Notes: generated from the letters alone by a model not told the origin. 64,000 bases of DNA from Thermomucor indicae-seudaticae (GCA_000787465.1 JSYX01000010.1:1-64000), one strand, 5' to 3'; positions 28,263-40,465 are shown, counted from the stretch's first letter. A program made the numbers and translations.

Positions 28263-29549
28263 ATGACAGGTCAACGTCTTGCAGGAAAAGTTGCTATCAT
28301 TACCGGTGCAGCCAGGTCTTTATATCTGTGAAAAAGTAAAAGACGCGTTATCGCACTTCTCGATCCTGACGACTTTTTGATGCCATAATAGTGGTATCGG
28401 CTTTGAAGCATCCGTTCTTTTTGCAAAAGAAGGTGCCAAAGTGGTGTGTGCCGACGTCAACGAAGACGGACTTCAGAAGACGTTGGCAAAAATATCAGAA
28501 CTTGTTGGCCCTGATCTCGCTATTGCATTGAAGACCGATGTGTCCAAAGAAGAACAAGTCAGCAAGCTTGTCAACACGGCGGTAGAGAAACTCGGTACAG
28601 AAACACATATTCGAGCGAGAAGAAGGTGATGGATCGGCTCAATCTTTTTTGGTTTGCTTAGGCAAGCTCGATATCATGTTCAACAACGCGGGTATCATGC
28701 ATCCTCAAGACGATAACGCGCTGACAACCGAGGAACGCGTCTGGTATGTACCACCCACCTACCTTACTATGGCAGTAATGCTTACGGTTGGATACAGGGA
28801 CCTGACGATGGACATCAACGTAAAGGGAGTGTGGTTTGGTTGCAAGCATGCCATTATAGCCATGCGAAAGAACGGGGGCGGGTCGATCATCAATACCGCG
28901 TCATTTGTGGCTCTGATGGGTGCTGCCACGCCGCAACTCGCATGTAAGCTGGCTGGATTATTGCCGTCTTCGCCTTCAGCTAATTCAAATGCGAAATGTA
29001 TCCTAGATACTGCTTCCAAGGGAGCTGTGCTTGCCATGACGTAAGGCTATCTCAAATGTAATTGTTTATTATACCATATCCCGGTTTCTTATCTTCAAAA
29101 TTACTATTACAGACGTGAATTAGCCATGGTCCACGCACGTGAAAATATTCGCGTCAATGCTCTGTGTCCTGGACCATTGAGAACTCCGTTGCTCATGGAT
29201 TTTCTTAACACCGAAGAGAAGAAGCAAAGACGTCTGGTACATGTGCCGCAAGGACGATTCGGTAACAAAGCGCATACGAGTGTCAAGGTGTCCAATATGG
29301 CATTGAGAAATTTCTTTTTCTGCTAGGCGAGGCTATCGAGCAGGCTTACGGAGCACTTTTCCTGGCTTCAGATGAAAGCTCATATGTTACCGGGGTGGAT
29401 TTCCGCGTGGATGGCGGTTTGGCTTCGGCCTATGTGGTAAGTACACAACAATACATGCCATGTCTCAACGTTCTTCTGACTTAAAATGAAACCAGACACC
29501 GGAAGGCGAACCCATCGGCCCTGTGCCAAAGAACTTTGCTGAAATGTAG
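28263..29549 (+). CDS. Short-chain dehydrogenase/reductase (classical SDR)
   Basis: About seven exons. Exon 1 (28263-28315) joins at 28392 to give the nucleotide-binding TGAASGIG. The later motifs come in the family order: a CADV segment after beta-strand 2 (an acidic residue here favours NAD over NADP), NNAG, a catalytic Ser in NTASFVALMG, and the YxxxK pair in YTASKGAV. The final exons hold NALCPGPLRTPLL, the C-terminal SSYVTGVDFRVDGGL and end FAEM. The catalytic Tyr is built across an intron: T before it and AT after it. The protein is probably a soluble oxidoreductase of about 270-280 residues. The substrate cannot be predicted. It lies between the Ser-rich gene and CDC123 on the same strand, with short spacers. 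Confidence 0.87.
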
Positions 29550-29824
29550 ATTAAATTCATGTTATGCATGTTTAATGCTTGGACGAAATCCTGGCTAAAG
29601 TTGGTTGATCATAAACACTGGCAAAGCAGAGCACTTGTAGAATGTCTAATTTCGGAACGAAGTATTTCCTCTGTCTATGACAATACATCTGCCTAACGCT
29701 GTGGATAGGCTCTGAAGAAGTAAAGCCATCCTGTGAGATCGAATTTGAACGTTGACCGCAGCAGAAACGTAAAAGTCACACAACGACACACTGCACCTCT
29801 ACATTCGCTTCCATTTTTTGAGCC

Positions 29825-31301
29825 ATGCCAGTGCCTACGCAGAGTGCTGGTGAAAATCAGCAAGGGATCAACACAGAGACGCCAGCATTACCGGCAATTA
29901 CAAGACAAGATATCATAAACTGTGCTTTTTCATCCTGGTACAAACGATTCGAAAATGTCACCTTTGAATCCCGAACAATTTCTTTACCCGAGACCTTTAT
30001 TGACTACCTGAATGCGGACGGAATTTACTTGCCTGATGATGGGTATGGACTGTGCATTTGCATGCTTCTTTTCGCTGTTCTCTTTTTGTGCTGATTGAGG
30101 ACTTCAGTCAACCACGGGCTGCATACGTTGAAGAAATTTCTGATGATGAAGACAGCTTTTCAGAAAGCGAAAACAAAGATACCGCCGAAATACAAGTAAG
30201 AAACAAGCGAAACGATCTCAATAGCGACGCTGAACGTGATAATAACAAAGGTACCTTGAAGAAACCTGATTTTCCAGAGATAGAAAATTTCATTCGCCAA
30301 TCAGTAAGAGAGTTGGGAGGCGCTGTGTTTCCCAAAATGAACTGGAGCTCGCCGAGGGTAATCACTGGACATAACGACAAAATGATATTGGACAACATGC
30401 TGACTAGGCTCCTCTCAGGACGCTGCATGGATTTCAGCTACGCAAACATTGCACTGTACTTCACCGTTCGACGTGTTTCTGCTCTTAAAGTCATCTGACT
30501 TTATCAATCATGACCTGAACCATGCCTTTGAACACTGCGAAGACGAAGCCGAGACATCAACCCCTAACGTCGAATACCAACTTGTGCTGAAAAAGTGGCA
30601 TAATATACAGCCGTCCATGGAGTTTCGAGTGTTTGTCAAGAATAAGGAAATTATCGGTAAGATACTGATCGCGAGATAGATAGAATTAGCTTCAGTTCAC
30701 TTGACGCGCAATCTTTAGGAATATCTCAAAGGGATTTAAACTTTTACGAGTTTCTACCACGAATGAAGGCGGAAATCGAAGTAACCATCCACAACTTTTT
30801 TGAAGACTGTGTTCGGGATACCTTTCCCAGTGATCACTGTAAGTAAAATGATCTAGCGCATGGTTTGAGCAATAATGACTTACATGGCAAAAAAGACGTC
30901 TTTGATGTCTATATCGAGCGCACCCGACGCAAAGTTTGGCTAATAGATTTCAATCCGTTTTCGCCTGCAACAGACGGGTTGCTGTATGATTGGGATGAGC
31001 TGGCAAGATGTAGGTCTCTTCGAAAGAAACAAACCGTCGATGCGGTCTAACGCCTGCCAAAGTCGACACAGGTAGTCCAAAGGAGTCAGAAATACGAATA
31101 TTCAATTCAGAAGAAGAAGCTAGGGTGCATGGTACCAACGCTCCACGATTCGCAATCAACATGGTTCCAAAGGATGTCATTGATTTATCGGACGGAAAAA
31201 CAGTAGCTGAATTCGCTGAAGAATTTCAGAGAGCTATGGTCTTGGCCGAAAGGCAGGCGGAGGAAAGCAGCAGCAGTGATGACGACGACGATCAGTCATG
31301 A
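29825..31301 (+). CDS. CDC123: CDC123/D123-family eIF2 assembly factor
   Basis: About six exons. The N-terminus includes RQDIINCAFSSWYKRFENVT and a YLPDDG segment. An acidic linker (EEISDDEDSFSESEN) is followed by GGAVFPKMNWSSPR, which splices (acceptor ctctcag) to DAAWISATQTLHCTSP and then FDVFLLLKSSDFINHD. KKWHNIQPSMEFRVFVKN joins GISQRDLNFYEFLP across an intron, and VFDVYIERTRRKVWLIDFNP carries the Asp of the ATP-grasp-like fold. The C-terminus is Ser/Asp-rich (SSSSDDDDDQS). In yeast and humans Cdc123 binds eIF2 gamma and promotes assembly of the eIF2 trimer in the cytosol. All joins are in frame. The stop at 31299-31301 is only 55 bases from the stop of the convergent SPC1 gene. Confidence 0.9.
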
Positions 31302-31356
31302 AGTGTATCTCTGTATTCCCCATTCTGCATATCATAATGCCCATTTTGTTTTTTTC

Positions 31357-31702
31357 TTATTGTGTGTTAGCATCTTTGGCTTCAGTTGCTGGTAGCCACT
31401 TTACAGGGTGTCGGTTGTACATCGGCCAAGGTGGAAGAACAAGCTATAAGAAATTAACTCTTAGTAAACAGTACGTCGTGTTTGGAGCGGTACTGTTCAT
31501 ACCAGCACCGTCAACCCGAAACCAGCTGCAAAGACTGCTAGCGTTGTTTGCAAAGACTGCAATGCATAACCGCTGACGAATGCGATAACCTTGTATCCTG
31601 GCTTAATACCGCGAATAGTTTCACCCTTCTCCAAGTGCTTACAGCAAACGAGATTAGAGTGAAATGAGTAATCTGATCAGCAAGCTTTTGCCCTCTAAAA
31701 TC
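31357..31702 (-). CDS. SPC1: Signal peptidase complex subunit 1 (SPC12 family)
   Basis: Three exons were joined by hand: 31702-31643 (DFRGQKLADQITHF), 31589-31503 (VIAFVSGYALQSLQTTLAVF, then AAGFGLTVL) and 31443-31357 (LVLPPWPMYNRHPVKWLP). The order is that of the family: a cytosolic RGQKLA start, two membrane helices, and the LPPWP-Y-R-PLKW motif. The protein is a non-catalytic subunit of the ER signal peptidase. About 80 residues fits. No ATG precedes GATTTT in frame; relatives start MDF/MDY, so the ATG probably sits in a separate first exon. ATG at 31948-31946 followed by GTGTGG is one candidate. The coordinates given here exclude that exon. Confidence 0.82.
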
Positions 31703-31948
31703 CTGTGAGCATTTACGGTGAGCGACTTGATGTGTTTCAAGGCGAAGGTAGTTTACGCACAATAGTACATTCAAGGACGTCAGCAAATGACATTTGGTTA
31801 TGCGAGGAACGTGTTGATGTTACCAGTGGATGCGGAACTTGAACTTGGCGTGAACTGCGGATCCATATTCTCTCATACGACTCTCAGACTGCCCTCTCAG
31901 AGCAAAAGAATATTCAATGAAACGGCCTCAAGCCTAGTACCACACCAT

Positions 31949-33428
31949 AAAAGAAAGAACGAAGAAAATCACTAACAATCCAATATACATATGTCTGAGA
32001 TAAGCAAGGTACCTCCCGCCCTACAAAACTCTGCAAGAGCTGGAAAAAGGTCGGGCTAGATTTTGTGCTCACTATCTCTTTTGGACAAGCAATAAGAGGA
32101 TTGAAAGCACGCTCTTTTTAGGGAAGGGGTTAGGTGGGTAACAGAGAGCTGGACCTTGATAATCAATGAGCTTTTTCACGTGTTGGGTGATATTTATATG
32201 CCTATAGTCCGTTAAAGATCAAAGAAACCACTATGATAAATCAGATCATTATATCGCAAGCTATTCCTGTATGTATCATTATTTATAATGCCGCCGCAGT
32301 TCTCGGATCATTGTTCAAGCTTAAGTAGCTTTGAGTTCTAGTGGCCGTCCTTTACCGTTTCAGGATCAGTGGCACCGGTAATACCTTGGACTTCCCCAAG
32401 CATCACCCTGATGATCTAGTTTTTGATAAATCCCTTTATAAGTTCTTGCAATAACTTTATCACTACGTGATGGCCCCCCCTTCCTTTTGTAAATTTTATA
32501 GCACATATACTATTAAGATTATATCACAACCGATAAACGCCATGTCCATCCTTCACGCAGCGTTTACCGTATTGCAGCAGGTCTTCCCCGCAATATATCT
32601 CTTCAAATCACTCCTAATTTCTCTGAACATGGGTTTGCACTGCAACCAAAGCCAAGGAATCAAAACACCAGGCGTAGCGAGACGTATATGAATGATCACA
32701 GATGAGCCGAAACCGGAAAGTTCCCGCGCCATGCCACGAGATTGACAGTGTTTATCTGCGACCCATCAAACAGAAACAGAACGAGACGCAAGCCCTAATC
32801 AAACGAGATGTGAGCGTGCGGGGGCAAATTCGTGAATTCATGTCTTCTCCTGTGAGCATATCGTGTGAAACGGAAGGTTGGCATAAGCATCGAGTCGTTT
32901 GCGGGGCAACCGTTGTGTGTAATTTGAATGGATCAATGATAGAGAATCGTGCGTGAATTAATTACCGACAACGTCTTCTTTCCACATTGCATCAGGCTTT
33001 TAGCACGCGAAACATCCACAGATAGATGTGTTTTCGAGGTCGCTTAAAGGCATATACGCTGCATCGAAGCATGCCCGTCTCAAGCTCATAAGCGTGCTTT
33101 CTTCAGGCTATCATCGCATCTTGACTCTTATCTCGAGAAGGCGCCCGTCTTGTTTTCCATCTATACATTCTGAATCATCCTTTAGCCGAAACAAATATTT
33201 CCGAATTCATCTTTGCCCTTTGTGAAAACAACATCGGAATGCCCATCTTAATATCCTGTCTATCCGCTAACTGTAAACAAAGATCACCAGCCATTCCACT
33301 TTTGATACGTCCTGGACCAATCTTGATTTGTTCGACGGTACCACATATAAATAGTTGCATTCCAAAATCCAGAACCACTCGTGTTTCCTTCTTCGTTAAA
33401 CTTGTTTTTTTTTTACTACGAAAGTACC
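31949..33428. other. Intergenic spacer upstream of the MFS gene
   Basis: About 1.5 kb without a supported gene. Short frames occur (for example near 32702-32956) but lack motifs and plausible splice partners. The 3' 100 bases, with a TTTTTTTT tract just before the ATG at 33429, are probably promoter and leader of the permease gene. Confidence 0.35.
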
Positions 33429-35211
33429 ATGAACAAGCCTGTTGATGACAACGATACCCTCGTAGTCGTGCCGAGCACCAAGATTGTGTCTAGCGAAACA
33501 GCTGTTGTTGAACAAGCTTTGGTGAAGCAGCTCGATATCCGGTTAGCGCTTTGGGGAGCATTATGCCAATTTACAAATGTTCTTCTCCGTACCAATATGC
33601 GCAAGTACACTCTCTATCCTACCCAATTGACGTAATCCTTGACTCACGTTGGTCATGTTGTACAGCAAATGCATATACCACAGGGATGAACATCGATTTG
33701 AACCTGACGGCTTCAAACTACAATTGGGGATTTTCAATTTTCTTTATCAGTTATTCAATGTAACGTGAGCCTTAATGGTACGCTGCAAGTTCCAGGAAAG
33801 CTTAATACTTGTCTGCACGCTTTAATAGGCTCCAAGTCCCTAGCAATATGATTATCAGCCGGGTTTCACCCAGTTGGTTTCTCCCATCCACAGCTGCAAC
33901 GGCCGGGATCTTGACAGTGCTGATGGTGTTTGCTAGAGACTATCGCGATCTATACGCGTTGAGGTTTTGCATGGGGATCTTTCAAGCTGTAAGCTTTTAC
34001 GCTCCTATACTACATACAATCATTTTTCTCAATATGACGCCTATCATATCAGGGATTTTATCCTGGCATAATCTATTTGTTAGGTACATGGTACACTCCC
34101 AAAGAGCTCAGTCGACGCGTAGCGATGGTTTCGGTTGGCACTCAGCTCTCAGGTGCCGCCAACGGACTATTAGGAGGCGCCATTGCAACAGCCCTTGACG
34201 GCATAGCCGGTATGCGAGGCTGGAAGTGGTTATTTCTGATCGAAGGTATCATGACCTTTGTCGTGGGCTTGTCCGGTTACCTTATCTTGCCCAATTATCC
34301 TGACAGCACGCCGTGGCTGTCCAACCAGCAACGCGAGCTTGCCCTGAGTCGAACAAAACCAAGTTCAGACCTTGTCCGAAAAAGCTACAGTATCCAAACG
34401 CAAGTGTTTCTTCGCCAGCAGGCAATGGTTACTGTATCATACGTCTGCTCGACTGACAACAATGAGTCTTCTTTTTGTGTAGGTGGAAGAATATATTCGT
34501 GACGCCTTACCTGTACCTCTTTACCGTTATCATATCTTGCATTACTTTTGCAAATAACATGGTGACCTATCTTGCCATCATTCTGAACCGTCTAGGTTTC
34601 CCAGTGTCAGAGGCAAATTACGCCAGTGCTTTCGTATATGCATTCAATGCAGTGCCAATTCTACTCTTGGGTTCAGTTGGCGGATACTGTTCCGCCAAGG
34701 AAATCCCTGTATTTTGGGCAATGACATGGTCGGCTTTTTGGAATTTGCTTGTCGCTCTGGTGAATGGTGGCCATTCTCCAGCATCCGTAACTATCTCCGC
34801 GTCGCTGATGATCACCGTTGCCAATGCGGTTGCACCCATCATTTTCGCCTGGGCCAACGACATCTTTTCATGCGACGACGACGCACGTGCTATCGTCATT
34901 GCTATCATGAACTCATGTGCCAATCTCTTTACGAATATGCTTAATCCATTTGCCTGGGACGTTGCAGACGCCCCAGATTTCTGTAAGTGATAGCATCAAT
35001 ACGTACATCACGGAATAAGCTCATTTCCCCTGTCCTTTCTTCATCAGATATTGGCAAGCTCTCATGTTTTGCTGCTTGCATGTTGGCCGCCGGGGTACCC
35101 TTTATCGTACGCATATGCTTGCGGTACAACTTTACTCTTCAAGACCCACGGGAAGAACGAGAACACGACGAGCTTATGTGGACGAATGCTGTTAACTACA
35201 AGACCTTTTAA
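33429..35211 (+). CDS. MFS permease of the DAL5 (anion:cation symporter) family
   Basis: Seven exons. Signature pieces in order: EQALVKQLDIRLALWGALCQ; NAYTTGMNIDLNLTASNYNW; ISYSMLQVPSNMI; RDYRDLYALRFCMGIFQA joined to GFYPGIIYLLGTWYTPKEL; GMRGWKWLFLIEGI; LPNYPDSTPWL; and VWKNIFVTPYLYLFTV. The sequence ends with a hydrophilic tail containing DPREEREHDELM. DAL5-family proteins are plasma-membrane carriers of allantoate, nicotinate, pantothenate and similar carboxylates, with 12 membrane helices; the substrate here is unknown. Intron 1 (33601-33665) requires a GC donor (ATGC|GCAAGT); the nearby GT site gives the wrong frame. Other joins are canonical and in frame, so the gene appears intact. The usual Asp in the first helix motif (FLDRxNIGNA) is Leu here (VLLRTNMPNA), a small departure. 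Confidence 0.87.
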
Positions 35212-35853
35212 GTTTGTATCAACCTCTGTACTTCTTTTTTCAAGGAAATAGAGCACCACCCCTTCAAAGAAAGCAATATAAGTTAATGTATCTGTTGCAT
35301 TAGAAAGCTGTCGATAATAAAAATATTGTCGGCAACTCTCATAGATCATCAGGCTCCTCGCGACCAGGTCTATAAATGTATGCATGTATTAAAGCCAGGC
35401 ATCTACTCGTAGACGCAAATCCGCGTCGCTGGTCGCTTTCGGGAGAAGCCTAGCTCTACGCCTCTCAGGTCTGCCTCCCACATGCAAATATAGCTACTAG
35501 ATTCCTTTATTAAGATGCTCTTATCGGCATCCGTCGTTACCGCAAAGTTTGCTCGGGTTTCCTGAAGAGCTTTTGTGCTGCCAAAACTACAATGAAGCTA
35601 GGCAACAATCACGATGTGCAGACTGAACATAGTTGTAGAACGAACCTTCAATCCTAATAAGCCCTTTTTACTTGTTCATATTATAGGATAATCGCACCAC
35701 TGTGCAAGTAGTCAGTGCACAAATCGAACCGCCGTGCTTGCCTGGAGTTGAATTTGCCGCGCATGAAGTGACTGCAAAACCAATGACGCGTCCCCTTTCC
35801 GTCGGAACGAGGCGAGAGGAAGAGCAGCTTGTGTATTACGTTATAAGAAAGCC
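35212..35853. other. Intergenic: MFS 3' end and proteasome promoter
   Basis: Around 640 bases with no supported reading frame. The 5' part should be the 3' UTR of the permease gene, and the 3' part the promoter of the proteasome subunit. No clear Rpn4-type element was recognised. Confidence 0.35.
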
Positions 35854-36986
35854 ATGTCCGGTTCGTACGATCGTGCATTGACAGTATTCTCGCCCGATGG
35901 CCACTTGTTTCAGGTGGAATACGCATCGGAAGCAGTGCGGAAAGGTACTTGTGCTGTAAGTTCTTCTCTGGAGTTACTTTACTCCATTTTCAGGCATCTT
36001 GAACGGAAATTCGACAGGTCGGCGTGCGTGGTAAAGACGTAGTCGTTCTCGGCGTCGAAAAGAAGTCAGTTTTGAAGTTGCAGGATCCAAGAACCGTACG
36101 CAAGATTTGCATGTTAGATGATCATATTGCCATGGCATTTGCTGGTACGAAAACTATCTGTCCCATTTTGTCGTCCTGTTTGGTCAGCGTGTTAAACAAG
36201 AAAGAATTCAGGCTTGACCGCCGATGCTCGTGTACTAGTCAACAAGGCAAGAGTCGAATGTCAGAGTCACCGACTGACAGTGGAAGATCCTCCAACTGTG
36301 GAATACATTACGCGCTATATTGCTCAAGTGCAACAGGCATGAAACAGCTACAAAAGCGTCGAACCATGGCATGAAGGGCGGCTTACATTGGGATTATTAG
36401 AAATATACCCAGAGTGGTGGTGTCCGTCCATTTGGTATCTCTACTCTCATTGTTGGTTTCGATGATAATAAGCCAAAGCTATACATGACGGAACCGTCTG
36501 GTATTTACACTGCATGGAAGGTACTATACTGCTAAAATCGAAAAAAAGAAAAGACTTAAACTAATATTGCTTTAGGCTAATTCCATCGGTCGAAGCTCAA
36601 AGACGGTACGAGAGTTCCTGGAAAAGAATTACAAGGATGATATGGATCAGAAAGAAACGATCAAATTGGCTGTCAAGTCTCTTTTGGAAGTAATTATCGC
36701 TGGCAATAAAGACGACAAGCAAGAGAGCTAAATAACTATATCATTTTACTTGCAGGTGGTGCAGACGGGCGCCAAAAATATCGAGATTGCAGTCATGTCA
36801 TCAGATAACAAAGTCAAGGTAAGTCATGTTTAGCAAAAGACGCTGTGCCTTTATTCATACCGGTTGCTGTTTTAGAACCTGGAAATTGAAGAAGTCGAAG
36901 CTGTGGTTGCAGAAATCGAAAAAGAAAAGGAAGAAGAGGCTGAAAGAAAAAAGAAACCATCTTCTGCTGCATCCGGCAGCGGTTAA
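35854..36986 (+). CDS. PRE6: 20S proteasome subunit alpha-4 (PSMA7/Pre6 type)
   Basis: Seven exons. The N-terminal gate segment [20 protein letters not shown] followed by [11 protein letters not shown] is the alpha-subunit signature. It is followed by [48 protein letters not shown] joined to [40 protein letters not shown] and a Lys/Glu-rich C-terminus ending SAASGSG. This subunit sits in the outer alpha ring of the 20S core and is structural. The exon lengths (102, 127, 125 and onwards) keep frame only if the third intron (36337-36400) uses a GC donor, CAG|GCATGA. Using the upstream GT would remove the conserved VQQ. The KKKP run near the C-terminus may add nuclear targeting. Expression should be constitutive. 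Confidence 0.93.
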
Positions 36987-37735
36987 TCCCCACGAATTAC
37001 GGGTTTATTTCCAAAGTTCGCACGAGAAAAAAAACACCTTTTGCGTAAAGAATATGTAGAATTTGCAGGATGTTGGAATGGTAATTGAGGGACGAAGCAC
37101 CTTTTGTTAGCGCCGTTGTCAATCTCGATAGACGTTCATCAATCTTACCTGTACGCCACACTAAGGAGGCAACCCTGGGGTCATCCGTCAGGGTTCAGCT
37201 TTACCCATTACTCATATGCGCGATGTTTGATAGTATTTTAGCGCAGATCTAGCTTGCAGTTGACGCCAAATGCATTTTCAAGCAGCGCAGTCTCACCATT
37301 TCCAGAGGCTTCCGGTAACTTGGCCCTTACGGGTTACTGCGATGTAAGTTGTAAGCCAAACATTTTCCTATTGAACCTGAAGGGAAAATAGTGGGAATCT
37401 TGGCTCCTACGCCAAGCTGATCGACGGTGTGGCGCTCCAGTCTCAAAGAGCTGAACGAGCCATTTGTTAGCTGGAGTAGAATGCAGCAACTGCAAACGCA
37501 ACATATTACCGGATCCCGTCAAAGAATGCGTGATTGAAGATGTTGGGGGGAGGATGAATCCTGAAACGTGCCTATGATAATGGTACCTGGGACTGTGTTT
37601 TGGCCCAGATTGACAGCTGTGATGCGCCTGAGAAAGTCTCGTCGATCTAAGCCCTATCAAGACCTTCAAAATCGTTACTGTATTAGCGAACTCTTTATTG
37701 ATTTTTGTTTTTCCCGCAAAGCCTCGATATCGACC
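36987..37735. other. Intergenic between proteasome and CHTOP-like genes
   Basis: About 750 bases. The plus frame entering the next gene is open from about 37568, but the translation upstream of the ATG at 37736 has no conserved look. A minus-strand frame at 37334-37669 has no motif. I see only promoter or UTR sequence here. Confidence 0.35.
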
Positions 37736-38277
37736 ATGCTGACCTATACGAACAGCTACAGCGTGCCTCAGTGGATGCCTTCAGACAATGATAGTAGAGT
37801 TGTGACCATTGAGAATGGTGGTCTTAATGAGAGGTAATACGACAAGTGCCAACAATGAGGTAAAGAAGGGAGGCCAGATATTCAAGTCGGCTGTGCAGGT
37901 TTAGTAGACTGTGCAGAGAATCCCAAGATGCTGCTGCAGCACGGTCAACAAGCGTTTCCGCGCGAAACAAAAGTCAGCGCAACGGTAACCGACAAAGAGG
38001 AAACCGACAAAGGACCGCAAACCGGTTGAAAAAGCCGTCAGGACGTGCGACTAAAGGGAGGATTTCTGTGGGAGATAGCAGACGACAAAATCAACAAAGA
38101 CTAACTGGTGGACGAAAAATGAACTCCAAGAGCAACAACAAGAAGATAGCGGTAGAGGAACTGGACAAGGCACTTGATGATTACATGATGAAAGACTCTC
38201 GGACAGCTCAGGCAAGGCTGGATGCAGAGTTAGACGAATATATGGGCGATGCAGAGGACATCTTGAAGAACTTATAA
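37736..38277 (+). CDS. CHTOP/FoP-like small basic RNA-associated protein
   Basis: Two exons (37736-37833 and 37899-38277) give 158 residues. The N-terminus reads MLTYTNSYSVPQWMPSDNDS. The centre is strongly basic and Arg/Gln-rich (NRQRGNRQRTANRLKKPSGR). The C-terminus carries KIAVEELDKALDDYMMKDSR followed by LDAELDEYM, a duplicated motif resembling the C-terminal duplication of FoP/CHTOP and Yra1-like TREX adaptors. These act with THO/TREX and the Mex67 pathway in nuclear mRNA export. The phase-2 intron joins ER to RFSRLCRES cleanly. The identification rests on the two 'LD-L--YM' motifs and overall composition; another RNA-binding adaptor is possible. Confidence 0.6.
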
Positions 38278-38640
38278 GTGAGCAATAAAGAGGTCAAGGG
38301 GCGGATGCGGTATGCCGTCCCCTTTCAACGATGTTGACAACTCTTAATAACAATAACGCAAAAAAAAAAAGGAAGAGAACTCACTTCATTGCGTAACCGG
38401 GCCGACTGCGCCGAGAGTGTTTGTTCCCGGTGTTGTGCGGAGACACTGATCGGCGAGACAGTTTCACCGAGCCAGGCGAAACTTCAAGAGCCAGCGTTTT
38501 CTTGCGGGATACATGTAAATCGTAGCGCATTACGCATTTAAATTCCTTAATTGCTGTTCTGGCTATTTAAACTTAGTCCCTTTTTCTTCTTGTCCCTTTG
38601 GCCTCCTCCACCTCTTTGTTCTCCTGACTAGTTGGGTGCG
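38278..38640. other. Promoter region of the RING gene
   Basis: A 360-base spacer with a 10-base A tract near 38360 and a pyrimidine-rich segment (38580-38630) just before the ATG. It should hold the polyadenylation signal of the CHTOP-like gene and the core promoter of the RING gene. Nothing else is visible. Confidence 0.35.
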
Positions 38641-40275
38641 ATGCCGTCTTCAGCCACCCTGAATCACCGCCATCAACCGTCTACGACGTCGACCACCTCA
38701 TCCACTTCGTCCACTTCCTCTACCCGACCAGCACTCCAACGTATTCTTACGAACTCCCCTTCCAATGCAGTCCATTTCTCAAGAAGCGCAGCGCCAACGT
38801 CACGGCGAGTGCGTTCTCACTGGTTCACCCATTTTGCGTTCAATTGGCGACGGAGCTCTCGAACGTCAAAGTTATTCCTAGCAGCTTCGCTGGTCATGAT
38901 GGCGCTGCAGGTATATATAAGGCGATTGACAAGTGAAAAGGGCAGAACCATTGAGTTCCCCACCTCCACACTCTTCCTTTTAGGTGGTTACAGCTATTGT
39001 TGTCCTAACTTTCTCCTGGGAAATGTATTGTGACAAACCGCTTCGCGTATTTGTTACCGTGTATATATTACGTCTCGTTCTTTCGTGTCCGCTCACTGTA
39101 TATCTGCATCTCGTCCCACGACGACGGCGACAAGCCAATTCTTCTTCTTCAGCAGCAGCTGCTGCCGCCGCCGCAAACAGTAGTAGCAGCAGCAATGAAA
39201 GCAGAGGAGAAATTTATGCAATGACCGAGCCGGTTCCTCAGCCTACCATCACAGCCACGTCCCCTTTACCAACTGTCATGCATCGAATACCTAGGCAAGA
39301 GACCGTAAACCGACCGTCTTCGGATGGGGACACTGTGCTGACTCAATGGATTGATCGGTCGGTGTGATATTGTCTTTTCTCTATCTATCTAGGTCTCATC
39401 AATCATCCATTACAAATATAGGGCAAAGTCCGCACTGGATTTATTTGCATTCCTTTGGTTTATCATTGGCAACTATATGTTGTTCACATCCACGACTTGT
39501 TCCGAAACGGCAGTGCCGCTTTATTACTTTTCCCTTGTACTTATCGTCTATGGTTACATAATCCTTACTGTTCCTATTCTACTGTGTACAGCCGTGATCT
39601 TTTGTCTTCCCTGTGTCCTGGGTAAGAACAGCCATCGGGCAGTGCATTTCTACATTGACACGTTCCATTTTTTACTGAACTTGAGTGTATAGTTGGTATG
39701 CGGATGATCCACGTCGGAGATGCTGTGGACATGGGTGGTGCATCCAGTGAAGAGATTGCCAAGATACCCGTTTATCAATTTAAACCCAACAACAAGCCAG
39801 CATCGGCCGTGACAGCCGCAACTGTCTTGGCATCATCAAGAACAGCACCGAGCTCAAGTGCGGTGATGGAAGAAATCGAAATACACGCGGTGCCACAGAA
39901 ACCGACGGTGCGGAAAGAGGAGCCACCGTCCGGTTTCATGGATAAGCTATGGCATCATCTTGGATTCAAGGATGTTTCTGATTCGGTAACCCACGAGGAA
40001 CCGGTGTATGACACGATCGAAATACCAAATGAACAAGATCAAGTGTGCGCCATTTGCTTATCAACGTATGAAAGCGGTGATATTCTTTGCAAATTATGGT
40101 AATTATTACTTGGCAGGACATCTGTTCTTTGTGCTAAGTGGTTTTCTTAAAATATAGGTGCAACCATCATTTCCACAAGACCTGTGTCCACGAATGGCTG
40201 GCATTAAATAGCCGGTGTCCAATGTGCAAGCGCGACTGCAGAGGCAAAGAATACCTGGGTCAAGATCCCGTATAG
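38641..40275 (+). CDS. Transmembrane RING-H2 ubiquitin ligase
   Basis: Five exons. The N-terminus is a Ser/Thr-rich cytosolic stretch. Four membrane segments follow: LFLAASLVMMALQVVTAIVV, FVTVYILRLVLSCPLTVYLH, LDLFAFLWFIIGNYMLF and a long one containing YYFSLVLIVYGYIILTVPIL. A low-complexity Ser/Ala loop (SSSSAAAAAAAANSSSSS) separates helices 2 and 3. The C-terminal RING-H2 domain reads CAICLSTYESGDILCKLWCN, then HHFHKTCVHEWL and CPMCK, giving the full C3H2C3 zinc ligand set. The intron between WIDRS and VSSIIHYKYR uses donor TCG|gtgtga. The domain order (four helices, then a cytosolic RING-H2) is that of membrane-anchored E3 ligases acting with E2 enzymes on membrane proteins. The specific membrane and substrates are unknown. 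The gene is convergent with SPO11, with stops 190 bases apart. Confidence 0.85.
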
Positions 40276-40465
40276 AAGAATTACATACCTCCTATATGGA
40301 CAAATGCTTTTGCCTTCTTTTTGTATTATACTCTTAGTGCATTTATTGTGTGTTTTGTTTATTTCTTCTTCTTTCCTTCTCCAAATGCATATATCATTCT
40401 TAAACTTGCAAAAAAAAAAGAAAAATAGAGTCCAGTCAAGACAAGAGGATACTTTATTATTATCC

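Noticed and set aside
26500..34076. A 17-base string shared by the MITE (near 26501-26517) and the MFS gene (near 34057)
   Set aside because: In the MFS gene it encodes the conserved helix sequence FYPGI; the match appears to be chance and lacks MITE ends.
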